From NCBI GenBank assembly GCA_022867625.1, contig JALIFM010000001.1, forward strand, positions 496,001-560,000: 64,000 bases of DNA, read 5' to 3'. Below are positions 17,334 to 26,610 of the stretch, in pieces. This DNA comes from Lachnospiraceae bacterium NSJ-143. GTDB lineage: Bacteria; Bacillota; Clostridia; Lachnospirales; Anaerotignaceae. The notes under the pieces are model-generated. The model was not told where the DNA came from. It did not search any database and worked only from the letters and a program-made list of their open reading frames with translations. A program made the position numbers and the translations under genes. Each line of letters begins with the position of its first letter. Within the stretch, counting starts at the first letter, position 1.

Positions 17334-18527
17334 TTAAGCTGTTTTTTCAAGTATTATCTTTCCTACAAAGTCCTTTATTCTGCTAATAGCTTCCTGAAGG
17401 TTTTCAAATGACGTAGCCGCTGAAAGCCTGAGATGACCCTCGCCATATTTTCCAAAGCTGCTTCCGGCAAGGCAGGCTACACCTGCTTCTCTTAAGAGCC
17501 TGTCGGCAAACTCCCTGTCTGAAAGGCCCGTATCCTTTATGCTTGGGAAAAGGTAGAAGGAGCCTTTAGGCATAAGGCACTTGATTCCGTCTATCTTGTT
17601 AAGCTCGTTTACAAAGTATTCAAGTCTGTATCTGTAAGCCTCGGCCATCTCGCTTACGCATTCCTGAGGTCCCTCAAGGGCGGCCCTTGCAGCCTCCTGA
17701 GTAAAACCGGCTACGCATGAGCTTGAGTTTACCATAAGGAGAGTCATAACCTTGGCAAGCTCCTTATTCATTATTCCGTAGCCTATCCTCCAGCCTGTCA
17801 TAGCGTATGGCTTTGAAAAGCCGTTGAGCACTATAGTGCGGTCCTTCATCTCAGGTATTGAGGCCATTGAAAAATGCTTTGTTCCGTTATATATAAGCCT
17901 GCTGTATATTTCATCGCTTAATACAAATATATCAGTGTCCTTTATTACATTTGCTATTGCCCTTATATCCTTTTCTTCCATAACTCCGCCTGTAGGGTTT
18001 CCAGGGGAATTGATTATAATAAGCTTTGTCCTGTCGGTTATAAGGGATTTTAAAACCTTAGGGTCAACCTTGAAGTCGTTTTCCATTATTACAGGCACAG
18101 GCACGGGTATGCCGCCTGCAAACCTGATGCATGACTCGTATATAGGAAATCCGGGGTTAGGGTATATAACCTCATCTCCAGGGTTTATAAGAGAAAGCAT
18201 TGTAAAGAACATTACCGGCTTTCCTCCGGGAACTATCACAATTTCGTCAGCATTTGTGTCTATATTTTCGTGTTCTCTGCATCTTTTAGCGATAGCTTCC
18301 CTTAAATAAAGCTCACCCTGAGAAGCGGTGTATCCTGTCTCGCCGTCCTGTATTGAGTCGCAGGCTACACGGGCAACGTGCTCCGGTGTGCCAAAATTTG
18401 GCTGGCCTATTTCAAGATGTATAACATCAAGGCCCTCCGCCTCAAGCGCTTTAGCCTTGCTTAAAACCTCAAAAGCTGATTCTGTTCCCAAACGTCCAAT
18501 TCTTTCTGCTATATAATCTGGATTCAT
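17334..18527 (-). CDS. PLP-dependent class I/II aminotransferase
   Basis: 397 residues, fold type I. The visible motifs are LEIGQPNFGTPEHV, INSPGNPTGGVME, VLSDEIYSRLIY and the PLP-lysine loop NGFSKPYAMTGWRIGYG. It belongs to the AspC/Aro-like subgroup; the amino donor and acceptor are not determined by sequence. The ATG at 18527 with GGAGG 9 bases upstream is preferred to the in-frame Met at 18644. It is a single gene with its own promoter, next to an amino-acid/dicarboxylate symporter read convergently. Two copies of a 14-base repeat in its promoter region suggest regulation (see separate entry). Confidence 0.92.
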   Translation of the reverse strand: MNPDYIAERIGRLGTESAFEVLSKAKALEAEGLDVIHLEIGQPNFGTPEHVARVACDSIQDGETGYTASQGELYLREAIAKRCREHENIDTNADEIVIVPGGKPVMFFTMLSLINPGDEVIYPNPGFPIYESCIRFAGGIPVPVPVIMENDFKVDPKVLKSLITDRTKLIIINSPGNPTGGVMEEKDIRAIANVIKDTDIFVLSDEIYSRLIYNGTKHFSMASIPEMKDRTIVLNGFSKPYAMTGWRIGYGIMNKELAKVMTLLMVNSSSCVAGFTQEAARAALEGPQECVSEMAEAYRYRLEYFVNELNKIDGIKCLMPKGSFYLFPSIKDTGLSDREFADRLLREAGVACLAGSSFGKYGEGHLRLSAATSFENLQEAISRIKDFVGKIILEKTA

Positions 18528-18588
18528 ATATAAAGACCTCCCCATAAATTCAAGCTGATATATTTTAATTCCGAATTTTTTCCTCTCT

Positions 18589-18706
18589 GAAAAACTAAGC
18601 GTATTATAGCACATCAATTTGACGAAAAAAAGCACTGTTTTCAAAAAAAATTATTTTTATGAATTTCCTACAAAAAGACAAATGTTTTTCTGAGAAAAAC
18701 TAAGCG
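18589..18706. repeat. Two direct copies of a 14-base motif in the aminotransferase promoter region
   Basis: GAAAAACTAAGCGT occurs at 18589-18602 and again at 18693-18706, 104 bases apart. The first copy abuts the -10 box on the transcription-start side. The second is part of the palindrome GTTTTTCT-G-AGAAAAAC. They look like operator sites for one regulator; which one is unknown. Confidence 0.5.
18603..18608 (-). promoter_or_regulatory. Extended -10 promoter of the aminotransferase gene
   Basis: On the minus strand TGC-TATAAT (hexamer at 18608-18603) is an extended -10. The position 17 bases upstream is only a T run, with no recognisable -35. Transcription would start near 18597, giving a leader of about 70 bases. 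Confidence 0.55.
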
Positions 18707-18839
18707 TTTTTTTGTACAAAAATGTGTACTAAGAATAGAGTTTTTATGTTCAAATTTTAACACATTGGTGTACAAAAACAGGATGTAAAATATGCACAGC
18801 CTGATAAAACGGAAGGAAACGGACAGGATATAAACAGCC

Positions 18840-19820
18840 TTAAAACAGCTTATTCAGTTCATTATATCCATTTTCAGACAGCTTGTTACTCGGTATGAAT
18901 TTCAGGGCGGCGGAGTTTATGCAGTACCTCTGTGTATGTCCGTCAGAGTCAATATCATTAAATACATGTCCAAGATGAGAGCCGGATACACGGGCAAGCA
19001 CTTCTGTGCGCACCATGCCGAAGGAAGTGTCGCCTCTGAGTACTATACATCTGTTGTCAATTGGCCTGTAAAAGCTCGGCCAGCCGCAGGAACAGGCAAA
19101 CTTGTCCTTTGAAGAAAATAACGGTTCTCCGGTTAGAATGTCTGTGTATATTCCTTCCTCAAAAAAATCATTGTATTCATTGTCAAAGGGCGGCTCGGTA
19201 GCGGAGTTCTGTGTTACGTCAAACTGTATAGGATTTAAAAGCTCTCTGATTTTTTTATCATCGGGTTTTTTAAGCTCCATAGCAAAATCAAGCACAGGGT
19301 AGGTATGGAACGCCTTTTTCATATCGTTCCATGATATATGGCAGTATCCTCCGGGGTTTTTATCAAGGTAATCCTGATGATATTCTTCGGCCTTGTAAAA
19401 ATTGCTTAGAGGAAGGCACTCAACAACTATCAAATCGTGAGGGTATGATTTTTTGAGCTCCTTCAGGGCTTTCCTTATTGTTTCCTCATCAGAGGAGTCT
19501 GTAAAATATATGCCTGTGCGGTACTGCGGACCGATATCCGGCCCCTGCTGGTCAACAAGGGTTGGGTCGATTATTTTGAAATACATGTAGAGTATAAAAC
19601 TTAAATCTGCTTTAGATGTGTCATATATCACCTTAACGGTTTCGGCATGGTTAGTGCCGAAATAGCATACCTGTTCATATGTCGGGTTTTCGGTATTGCC
19701 GTTGGCGTAGCCTGATTCGGTTTTTACAACACCATAGACATTTTTCATGTACCTTTCAACTCCCCAGAAGCACCCTCCGGCAAGGTAAATTTCCTTAAAG
19801 CGATGGTTTGTGTTCTCCAT
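18840..19820 (-). CDS. msrAB: Bifunctional methionine sulfoxide reductase MsrA-MsrB
   Basis: 326 residues. The N-terminal MsrA domain carries the catalytic GGCFWG near residue 17 and SGYANGNTENPTYEQV. The C-terminal MsrB domain (from about residue 200) carries CGWPSFYRPI, GSHLGHVFNDID and the catalytic Cys in RYCINSAALKF. Together they repair S and R forms of methionine sulfoxide. No signal peptide is visible, so it is cytoplasmic. AAAGGAGG precedes the ATG. It stands alone between genes with their own signals. Confidence 0.96.
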   Translation of the reverse strand: MENTNHRFKEIYLAGGCFWGVERYMKNVYGVVKTESGYANGNTENPTYEQVCYFGTNHAETVKVIYDTSKADLSFILYMYFKIIDPTLVDQQGPDIGPQYRTGIYFTDSSDEETIRKALKELKKSYPHDLIVVECLPLSNFYKAEEYHQDYLDKNPGGYCHISWNDMKKAFHTYPVLDFAMELKKPDDKKIRELLNPIQFDVTQNSATEPPFDNEYNDFFEEGIYTDILTGEPLFSSKDKFACSCGWPSFYRPIDNRCIVLRGDTSFGMVRTEVLARVSGSHLGHVFNDIDSDGHTQRYCINSAALKFIPSNKLSENGYNELNKLF

Positions 19821-20009
19821 AGCTGATACCTCCTTTTAAGCTGGAAATATAATTTATTATTCCCGATATGTTTTGGTTTAGTGTATTATACACAGTATTA
19901 TTTAAAAGTACAATGTAAGAATCCATGATGTTTAATGTGCAATTTGCTTATTTAAAATATAATATAGTGGAAAAAAGGATATTATGGTATTATGAATCTT
20001 GTATTTCAG

Positions 20010-20048
20010 CGGCAAAGTACACGAAACATCTACTGCGTGACATTGCCG
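20010..20048 (+). ncRNA. Stem-loop in the leader of the UDP-GlcNAc epimerase gene
   Basis: CGGCAA (20010-20015) pairs with TTGCCG (20043-20048), and inside it CACG pairs with CGTG. The structure sits 50 bases before the epimerase ATG, with no U-tract after it. Its role is unknown; it could be a leader element or simply local structure. Confidence 0.3.
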
Positions 20049-20097
20049 TATGGATATTCTGTATATAAAAATGAACTGTTAAACGGGAGCTGAATAT

Positions 20098-21195
20098 ATG
20101 AAAAAGGTAATGGTTGTTTTTGGTACACGTCCGGAAGCCATAAAAATGTGCCCTCTTGTAAACGAGCTTAAATCGAGAAAATCAATAAACACTGTAGTCT
20201 GTGTAACAGGACAGCACAGACAGATGCTTGACCAGGTTTTAAAGGCCTTCAGTGTGGAGCCGGACTATGATTTGTGTATAATGAAGGAAAAGCAGACGCT
20301 TTTTGATGTCACTGTAAATATACTTGAAAGAATACGTGAGGTTATAGAAAAAGAGAATCCGGATGTGGTGCTTGTGCATGGGGATACTACAACGACATTT
20401 TCTACAGCGCTGGCGTGCTTTTATATGCAGGTGCCGGTGGGGCATGTTGAGGCGGGGCTCAGGACTTATAACATACTTTCTCCGTATCCGGAGGAATTTA
20501 ACCGTCAGGCGGTTGGTATAGTGTCAAGGTTTAATTTTGCGCCGACAGAGATTTCAAGGCAGAACCTGCTGAGAGAGGGAAAAAACGCCGACACTATATT
20601 TGTAACGGGAAACACGGCTATAGACGCTCTTAAAACCACTGTAAGAGATGACTATACAAACACGCATCTTGAATGGGCAGAGGGCAGCAGGCTCATTATG
20701 CTTACAGCGCACAGGAGGGAAAACCTGGGAGAGCCTATGCACCATATGTTCAAGGCAATTAAAAGGATAGTTGACGAAACCCCGGATATAAAGGTAATTT
20801 ATCCTATACACATGAATCCGGTTGTGAGAAAAGCGGCTGACGAGGAGCTTGGAAACGATGATAGGATACGTATTATAGAGCCGCTTGACGTGCTTGATTT
20901 CCATAATTTTCTCTCAAGAAGCTATCTGATACTTACAGACAGCGGTGGAATACAGGAGGAGGCGCCGTCGCTTGGAAAGCCGGTGCTTGTAATGAGGGAT
21001 ACAACTGAGCGTCCTGAGGGAATAGAGGCGGGAACACTGAAGCTTGTTGGAACGGACGAGGAGACAATTTATAAGCAGTTCAGAATGCTTCTTGACAATA
21101 AAGATGAATACAGTAAAATGAGTATGGCGTCAAACCCTTACGGTGACGGGTTCGCCTGCCGGAGAATAGCCGATATTCTTGAAGAAAAGCTGTAA
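20098..21195 (+). CDS. wecB: UDP-N-acetylglucosamine 2-epimerase (non-hydrolysing)
   Basis: 365 residues, the full length of the WecB/MnaA family, GT-B-like fold. Motifs: VFGTRPEAIKMCPLV at the start, VHGDTTTTFSTALACFY, GHVEAGLRTYN, LTAHRRENLGEP and LTDSGGIQEEAPSLGKPV with RDTTERPEG. It interconverts UDP-GlcNAc and UDP-ManNAc for wall polymers such as teichoic-acid linkage units or capsule. It is followed by a strong terminator, so it seems to be a single-gene transcript. Confidence 0.96.
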   Translation: MKKVMVVFGTRPEAIKMCPLVNELKSRKSINTVVCVTGQHRQMLDQVLKAFSVEPDYDLCIMKEKQTLFDVTVNILERIREVIEKENPDVVLVHGDTTTTFSTALACFYMQVPVGHVEAGLRTYNILSPYPEEFNRQAVGIVSRFNFAPTEISRQNLLREGKNADTIFVTGNTAIDALKTTVRDDYTNTHLEWAEGSRLIMLTAHRRENLGEPMHHMFKAIKRIVDETPDIKVIYPIHMNPVVRKAADEELGNDDRIRIIEPLDVLDFHNFLSRSYLILTDSGGIQEEAPSLGKPVLVMRDTTERPEGIEAGTLKLVGTDEETIYKQFRMLLDNKDEYSKMSMASNPYGDGFACRRIADILEEKL

Positions 21196-21204
21196 GCGGA
21201 ATCG

Positions 21205-21236
21205 AAAAAAATCCCCTGAAGTCAGGGGATTTTTTT
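21205..21236 (+). terminator. Terminator after the epimerase gene
   Basis: AAAAAAATCCCCTGA pairs with TCAGGGGATTTTTTT across a two-base gap, an effective stem with a long U-tract. Confidence 0.9.
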
Positions 21237-21372
21237 AATGTGAAAAATTTCAAATAACTTCCTTAAAAAACGTGTGGAATTAACGTGGATATTGTGGTAT
21301 CATTTTCTATAGACATTATTGGTTCGTAAATACAAACTGAGTTTCTAAAAACCGATATGTTTGTTCTGATAT

Positions 21373-22182
21373 TCAGAATTCATCAATAAGATTGTAGTGT
21401 ATAAGCCCCTGATATATACCATCGCCCGATGAAGGGCCGGTTATAAACTCAGCGGCAGAATCAAGGCATGGACTGTGATTTTGCATTGCTATGCCATGGC
21501 CGGCGGATTTGAGCATTGTAAAATCATTTTCACCATCGCCGAAGGCAAAGGTGTTGTTTTTTTCAATGCAGAAGTGCCGGCAGACATCGTGCAGGCCGTC
21601 TGCCTTTGACACGCCCTTTGGGTTTATATCGCAGGAGGTAATGTCTGCGTTGGGAAGGGTAATGTCAGTAAGGCTGCCGAATGCTTCTTTAAACGGCGCA
21701 AAGTCATTGTGGCTGCGGTAAATGAGCATTATTTTGTAAATACTCTCGCCACGGTAATGCTCGACAGGCGTAAACACACTGTGCTTTACGGCAAACATGC
21801 CTATCATTTCCTTAAACAGAGTGTCGTCTGGCAGATTTACATAGCAGTGGGAATAGTTTTCGAGCACATATATCATGTTGTGCCTGTCAAAATACTCTGT
21901 CAATGACAAAAGGGTGCTTTTGTCAAAGGGCTTTTCACCTATTATCCTGTTTTTGTATATAGTACAGCCGCCGTTGGCGGTTATCAGCATATCAAAGTCG
22001 ATTCCGGTGTATGGTATGTATTTTAAACTGCGGCCAGTGGCAAGACAGGCTGCGTAACCGTTGATTTTGAGCCGGCTTATGGCTTCAACGGTTTTGGCAG
22101 ACGGAATATGCAGGCCGCTTTCCCTGTCTGTGAGTGTGCCGTCGTAGTCAAAAATTACGGCCCCTTTAAATTGCTTTTCCAT
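21373..22182 (-). CDS. Cof-type HAD-superfamily phosphatase
   Basis: 269 residues. HAD motif I is IFDYDGTLTD (nucleophile Asp), motif II lies in ACLATGRSL, the Lys motif in NPKGVSKADGL, and motif IV in FAFGDGENDFTMLKSAG. A C2B cap is inserted at about 80-190, as in Cof/YbiV sugar-phosphate phosphatases. The substrate cannot be assigned. AAAGGAG lies upstream of the ATG. It is a single gene; no terminator was recognised directly after it. Confidence 0.9.
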   Translation of the reverse strand: MEKQFKGAVIFDYDGTLTDRESGLHIPSAKTVEAISRLKINGYAACLATGRSLKYIPYTGIDFDMLITANGGCTIYKNRIIGEKPFDKSTLLSLTEYFDRHNMIYVLENYSHCYVNLPDDTLFKEMIGMFAVKHSVFTPVEHYRGESIYKIMLIYRSHNDFAPFKEAFGSLTDITLPNADITSCDINPKGVSKADGLHDVCRHFCIEKNNTFAFGDGENDFTMLKSAGHGIAMQNHSPCLDSAAEFITGPSSGDGIYQGLIHYNLIDEF

Positions 22183-22288
22183 TTGAAAGCTCCTTTCGGG
22201 TAAAATAATATCAGCTATTATAGCAGACTGCGGAAAAAATGTGTAGAGTGATAAATTTGGAATAAGAGTATCAAAATGTTAGAGTGAG

Positions 22289-23245
22289 ATGAATACGGCT
22301 ATGAAGGATTTAAAAGATTTTGTCTTTTCTGCCAAAAACGGAATGGCAGTTATAGAAAAGTATACAGGTGCGGAAAGTTTTGTTGTGATACCTGAAAAAA
22401 TTGAGAACCTGCCTGTTGTGGAGGTAAAGAGCGAGGCTTTCAGGGGATATAAGCAGCTTGTCGGCATCAGCTTTCCAGAAAGTCTTGCAGCAGTGGGAGA
22501 ATATGCCTTTTGCGAGTGCAGGGGGCTTAAAGAGGCGGTATTCGGAAAGAATCTGAATTTTGCGGGTTCTCACGCCTTTTATAACTGCCGGTCGCTTGAG
22601 AAAATAAAGCTTCCGTCAGGGCTTGAATATATAGGAGACGGATTTGTTAAAAACTGTGACAGCCTGAACAGTATTATTATTACATCTGACAAAAGCATAT
22701 CATCTTCTGTTTCAGGGTTTTTAAGTGAGATTAGCGGAGAGTTTTCGCTTGAAATTGAGGACAGTAAAACAAGGCTTCTCTTTCCAAGTTTCGGCTATGA
22801 GTATATAGATAAATGCTACTCAAAGACATTTGAGACTGTAACGCATGGGGCAGGTGTTATGTACAGGCGGTGTATAGAAAAAAACAGCATTAACTACAGC
22901 CTGTATGACTATGCCTTTAAATATGCGTCGGGTGAGGAGCTTTCATCTACAGTATGCCGCATAGCCATAAACAGGCTGATGAACCCGTTTGGAATGGAAA
23001 AAGATGCTCTTATAAATTACAGAGCGTACCTTTCCGCAAATATTTCAGCGGCTTTAAGGGCGGCTGTTGAAACAGGCGATATAGATTCTGTTGAGGCTCT
23101 TGAAGGCAGCGGTGTTTTTGACTCAGAAAACATAGGAGAAGCGCTTAAAGCATTGTCAGAGCTTGAGAGGCCTGATTTTACTGCGGCGGTAATGGATATA
23201 AAAATGAGGCGCTTTGGCCGTGTAAAAAAGTCGTTTGATATTTGA
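22289..23245 (+). CDS. Leucine-rich-repeat (BspA-type LRR_5) protein, no signal peptide
   Basis: 318 residues. Residues 25-125 hold four or so BspA-like repeats of the form F-x-I-P-x-x-L-x-x-I-G-x-x-A-F-x-x-C (for example GISFPESLAAVGEYAFCECRGLKEAVFG). The rest is alpha-rich, with no recognised domain. No signal peptide is seen, so it is probably cytoplasmic, which is unusual for BspA repeats. The ATG at 22289 has a weak ribosome site; 22301 is the alternative. Its end is 10 bases before the VWA-like gene, and with the AAA ATPase they form a three-gene operon, suggesting it is a client or adaptor of that pair. Confidence 0.8.
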   Translation: MNTAMKDLKDFVFSAKNGMAVIEKYTGAESFVVIPEKIENLPVVEVKSEAFRGYKQLVGISFPESLAAVGEYAFCECRGLKEAVFGKNLNFAGSHAFYNCRSLEKIKLPSGLEYIGDGFVKNCDSLNSIIITSDKSISSSVSGFLSEISGEFSLEIEDSKTRLLFPSFGYEYIDKCYSKTFETVTHGAGVMYRRCIEKNSINYSLYDYAFKYASGEELSSTVCRIAINRLMNPFGMEKDALINYRAYLSANISAALRAAVETGDIDSVEALEGSGVFDSENIGEALKALSELERPDFTAAVMDIKMRRFGRVKKSFDI

Positions 23246-23255
23246 GGAGAGGCTT

Positions 23256-24725
23256 ATGGGTCAATATGAGATTATTAAAAAGCTTGAAAAGGTAGGTACA
23301 GAAATACTTGAGACCTCCAGAAGTGAGCTTTATATGTATATGAAGTTTCTGGCGCTTGCCTTTGGCGGATTCAAATACGCACTCAGCGATGAAACGGGAG
23401 GGGTAGGCACAGACGGATTTTATATTTACTACTCGCCTATGTTTCTGATTGAGAGATACCGCACTGACATGAAGTGGGTAAACAGGGCGTACCTGCATAT
23501 GATATTTCACTGCATGTTCAGGCACCCTTCCTCACGGGAGGGCAGGCAGAAGGAGCTTTGGGATTTGTCATGCGACATAGCGGCTGAGCACCTTATAGAC
23601 TCGTTCAGGTACGGAGGGATACGCCGTGATATGACAGCGGAAAAAAGGCGTGTCTATACCATTGTGGACGAAAATATAAAAACTGTGTCAGCTCAGGCTG
23701 TATACAGGCTCCTGAGCAGTATGGGGCTTGCAGATGATGAGATAGAAAAAATGTCAGATGAGTTTAGGGTAGATGACCATATATTCTGGTCTGTATATGA
23801 CAATGAAACACAGAATATTCAGATGCCTGACAATATGCCGCCTGATAACAGCTCAGACAGCGGCGGGGATTCAGATGGAGAACAGGAAGATGAAAATCCT
23901 GAAACCAGCGGCGGCGGTGACAGTACAGGCGGCAAGAACATGGATAAAGGCACGCCTTCGGGAAAAAAGGACTTTGATGATAAATGGAAGGATATAAGCT
24001 CAAAAACCCAGACTGAGATGGACACATTTTCAAGGCAGAAGGCGGACGAAGCCGGTGAGCTTTTAAAATACATATCAATAGAAAACCGCCAGAGATATGA
24101 TTACAGGCAGTTTTTGAGAAGGTTTTTTACACGCAGGGAAGTAATGAAGCTGGATTTGGACAGCTTTGACTATATATATTACACATACGGGCTGAGGGTT
24201 TACAATAATATGCCACTTATAGAGCCTCTTGAGTACAGCGACGACAAGAAAATTGACGAGTTTGCTGTTGTACTTGACACATCAGCTTCCTGTTCTCAGG
24301 AGCTTATAAAGGGATTCCTGAGCGAAACTTATTCGGTTCTCAGAGACAATGAGAGCTTTTTCAGAAAGATAAATGTGCATATTATCCAGTGCGACAGCAA
24401 AATACAGGCGGACACTGTAATTACATGCCGGGAGGACTTTGAAAAATATGTCAAGAGCTTTGAGGTGCGCGGAGGCGGCGGCACAGATTTCAGGCCTGCC
24501 TTTGAGTATATTGAGACTCTGGTTAATGAAAAACAGGCGGCTAATTTAAAAGGCATGCTGTATTTTACAGACGGTTTTGGTACATACCCCGAAAAAATGC
24601 CGCCTTATGAAACAGCCTTTGTGTTCCTGAGCGAAAGCTATGACGATTCCGGGGTTCCGCCATGGGCTGCCCAGATAATAGTTGAACCTGAGGAACTGTT
24701 GAAAAACGGAGGGAATTTGATTTGA
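23256..24725 (+). CDS. VWA-like / DUF2201 putative metallopeptidase, MoxR partner
   Basis: 489 residues. The N-terminal part resembles the DUF2201 putative metallopeptidase domain, with a His-rich helix HMIFHCMFRHPSS and EHLIDSF. An acidic, Gly/Ser/Asp-rich linker at about 200-250 follows. The C-terminal VWA-like domain has a MIDAS-type DTSAS, the loop GGGGTDFRPAFEYIE, and FTDGFG. Such proteins are paired with MoxR AAA ATPases in chaperone-like systems. I use the ATG at 23256 with GGAGAGG upstream, not the TTG at 23235. It overlaps the ATPase gene in TTGA. No signal peptide. Confidence 0.85.
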   Translation: MGQYEIIKKLEKVGTEILETSRSELYMYMKFLALAFGGFKYALSDETGGVGTDGFYIYYSPMFLIERYRTDMKWVNRAYLHMIFHCMFRHPSSREGRQKELWDLSCDIAAEHLIDSFRYGGIRRDMTAEKRRVYTIVDENIKTVSAQAVYRLLSSMGLADDEIEKMSDEFRVDDHIFWSVYDNETQNIQMPDNMPPDNSSDSGGDSDGEQEDENPETSGGGDSTGGKNMDKGTPSGKKDFDDKWKDISSKTQTEMDTFSRQKADEAGELLKYISIENRQRYDYRQFLRRFFTRREVMKLDLDSFDYIYYTYGLRVYNNMPLIEPLEYSDDKKIDEFAVVLDTSASCSQELIKGFLSETYSVLRDNESFFRKINVHIIQCDSKIQADTVITCREDFEKYVKSFEVRGGGGTDFRPAFEYIETLVNEKQAANLKGMLYFTDGFGTYPEKMPPYETAFVFLSESYDDSGVPPWAAQIIVEPEELLKNGGNLI

Positions 24726-26266
24726 ACATAAAAAAAGCAAAGGAAGAAATAAAAGATTCAATTGAGGCATATCTTTTAAAGGACAGCTTTGGCGACTATG
24801 TAATACCTGTTGAAAGCCAGAGGCCACTGCTGATGATAGGCCCGCCGGGAATTGGAAAGACTGCTATTATGCGACAGATTGCATCTGAATGCAGGATAGG
24901 CCTTGTGGCCTACACAATAACACACCATACCAGACAGTCGGCCATAGGGCTTCCGTATATAGAAGAACGGGAGTTTGGCGGTGAGAAATTTTCCATAACA
25001 GAATATACAATGAGCGAGATTATAGCCTCTGTGTACAAGCAGATTGAGGAAACCGGCCTTACAGAGGGTATCCTTTTTATTGACGAGATTAACTGTGCCT
25101 CTGAAACGCTGGCTCCTGCCATGCTTCAGTTTTTGCAGTACAAGACATTTGGAAGCCACAGGGTGCCTGCCGGGTGGATAATAGTGGCGGCTGGAAACCC
25201 GCCTGAGTACAACAAATCTGTCAGAGAATTTGATATTGTGACACTTGACAGAGTTAAAAAAATAGAGGTCGCTGAGGATTATTTTATATGGAAGGAGTAC
25301 GCTCTTAAAAACGGGGTGCACAACGCCATACTTTCTTATCTTGATATAAAAAAAGAAAATTTCTACTGTGTCAGAAATACGGCGGACGGAAAGGTATTTG
25401 CTACCGCAAGGGGCTGGGAGGACTTATCAAACCTTATGTTTGTGTATGAAAAGCTCAATAAGACAGTCGATTTTGATGTTATATACCAATATATACAGAA
25501 TAAAAAGACTGCAAGAGATTTTGCTTCGTATTTTGAGCTTTATAAAAAATATAAAAATGATTACTCAATACCGCAAATACTTGATGGAAAGATAGAAAGC
25601 CTTTATGTGGACAGGCTCAGGCTGGCTCCATTTGATGAGAGAGTAAGTGTTGTAAGCCTTATTCTTTCAGGGTTAAATGATGATTTTAAGAAGGCGGACA
25701 GCACCGATACTTTTGTATCTGTGCTTCAGGAGGCGCTTAAGGAGCTTAAAGCCCAGCTTTTGAGTTCTTATGCTTTGGACAGGGACAGGCGCCCCGAGGA
25801 TATAATAAGGCCAGCGGTTAATATGAGAAGGTCAAGGCTTGCGGGGCTCAAGAAAAACGGCCTGCTTAAAAAGCAGGAGGAGCGGCTTGAAAGCTCAGTT
25901 TGCGATAAAATTGACGGGTTTGTAACTGAGCTGCTTAAAAACAATGTAAATACCTGCGAGGCCGGGTTTGAGTTTATAAAGAAGCTTTTTGCAGTTGAGG
26001 TTGAAAACCGGCAGAAAATTATGGACAAAGTGTCTGAACATCTGGATAACGCCTTTGACTTTATGGAGCATGTTTTTGGCCAGAGCCAGGAGATGATAAT
26101 TTTTGTGACTGAGCTTAATTCGGGATATTACAGCATTAAATTTATTGACGAAAACGGCTGCGTAAAGTTCTACCAGTATAATAAGCAGCTCCTATATAAG
26201 CAGAGGCAGAAAAATATCCTCAGCGATATAGACGAGATAGGCAACATGCTTGAAAAGATGCAGTAA
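24722..26266 (+). CDS. MoxR-type AAA+ ATPase
   Basis: 514 residues. Walker A GPPGIGKT at 40-47, Walker B GILFIDEINCA near 120, sensor 1 in IIVAAGNPPEYN, and an AAA lid region. The C-terminal 200 residues are helical and Lys/Glu-rich. MoxR ATPases remodel or mature partner proteins, commonly with a VWA protein encoded next door, as here. TTG start overlapping the previous stop, with GGAGGG upstream; translation is coupled. No terminator was recognised after it. Confidence 0.9.
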   Translation: MNIKKAKEEIKDSIEAYLLKDSFGDYVIPVESQRPLLMIGPPGIGKTAIMRQIASECRIGLVAYTITHHTRQSAIGLPYIEEREFGGEKFSITEYTMSEIIASVYKQIEETGLTEGILFIDEINCASETLAPAMLQFLQYKTFGSHRVPAGWIIVAAGNPPEYNKSVREFDIVTLDRVKKIEVAEDYFIWKEYALKNGVHNAILSYLDIKKENFYCVRNTADGKVFATARGWEDLSNLMFVYEKLNKTVDFDVIYQYIQNKKTARDFASYFELYKKYKNDYSIPQILDGKIESLYVDRLRLAPFDERVSVVSLILSGLNDDFKKADSTDTFVSVLQEALKELKAQLLSSYALDRDRRPEDIIRPAVNMRRSRLAGLKKNGLLKKQEERLESSVCDKIDGFVTELLKNNVNTCEAGFEFIKKLFAVEVENRQKIMDKVSEHLDNAFDFMEHVFGQSQEMIIFVTELNSGYYSIKFIDENGCVKFYQYNKQLLYKQRQKNILSDIDEIGNMLEKMQ

Positions 26267-26576
26267 ACTATAGAGAAAATGTGAGAATTTTGACATTTTT
26301 ATGGCTTTTAAACAGATGCCTGTATAAGTTTTATCTGTTATAGTGAGATAAAAGATATAATGTATTTAATGGCATATATTAAATCCCGGTTATGATAAAG
26401 TAATAAGTGACAAGTCTATTGTAGCTATTGATTGTACAGTTTCACAATATTTCTGTATTTATTATTGTGCAGGTTGGTTTTTGAGGCGTTTTTTTTGAAA
26501 AATTCGGTTATAAATCCAACTTTAAAACAAAAATCTGCATATTTTTTAATCGATAAATTACATATTTCTGGAATTA
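26267..26576 (+). other. Intergenic region upstream of the PFOR control region
   Basis: AT-rich, with no open frame that has a ribosome site. It includes a TTTCACAATA...TATTGTGC arrangement at about 26439-26470 that loosely resembles redox-sensor half-sites but has the wrong spacing. Nothing else is supported. Confidence 0.4.
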
Positions 26577-26594
26577 TTGTTGTAAAATTAACGA
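26577..26594. promoter_or_regulatory. Possible Rex redox-repressor site upstream of PFOR
   Basis: TTGTTGTAAAATTAACGA matches the clostridial Rex pattern TTGTTAA-N4-TTAACAA at 11 of 14 fixed positions and lies 16 bases upstream of the PFOR -35 box. Rex commonly controls fermentation genes in Clostridia. The match is imperfect. Confidence 0.3.
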
Positions 26595-26610
26595 AATAGT
26601 CTATAGTATG

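Noticed and set aside
18690-18707. CodY box at TTTTTCTGAGAAAAA
   Set aside because: The CodY consensus AATTTTCWGAAAATT has a shorter centre; here one extra base separates the arms and the flanks do not fit.
26420-26450. Rex site at TTGTACAGTTTCACAA
   Set aside because: The half-sites are two bases too close and the left arm is degenerate; the site at 26577 fits better.
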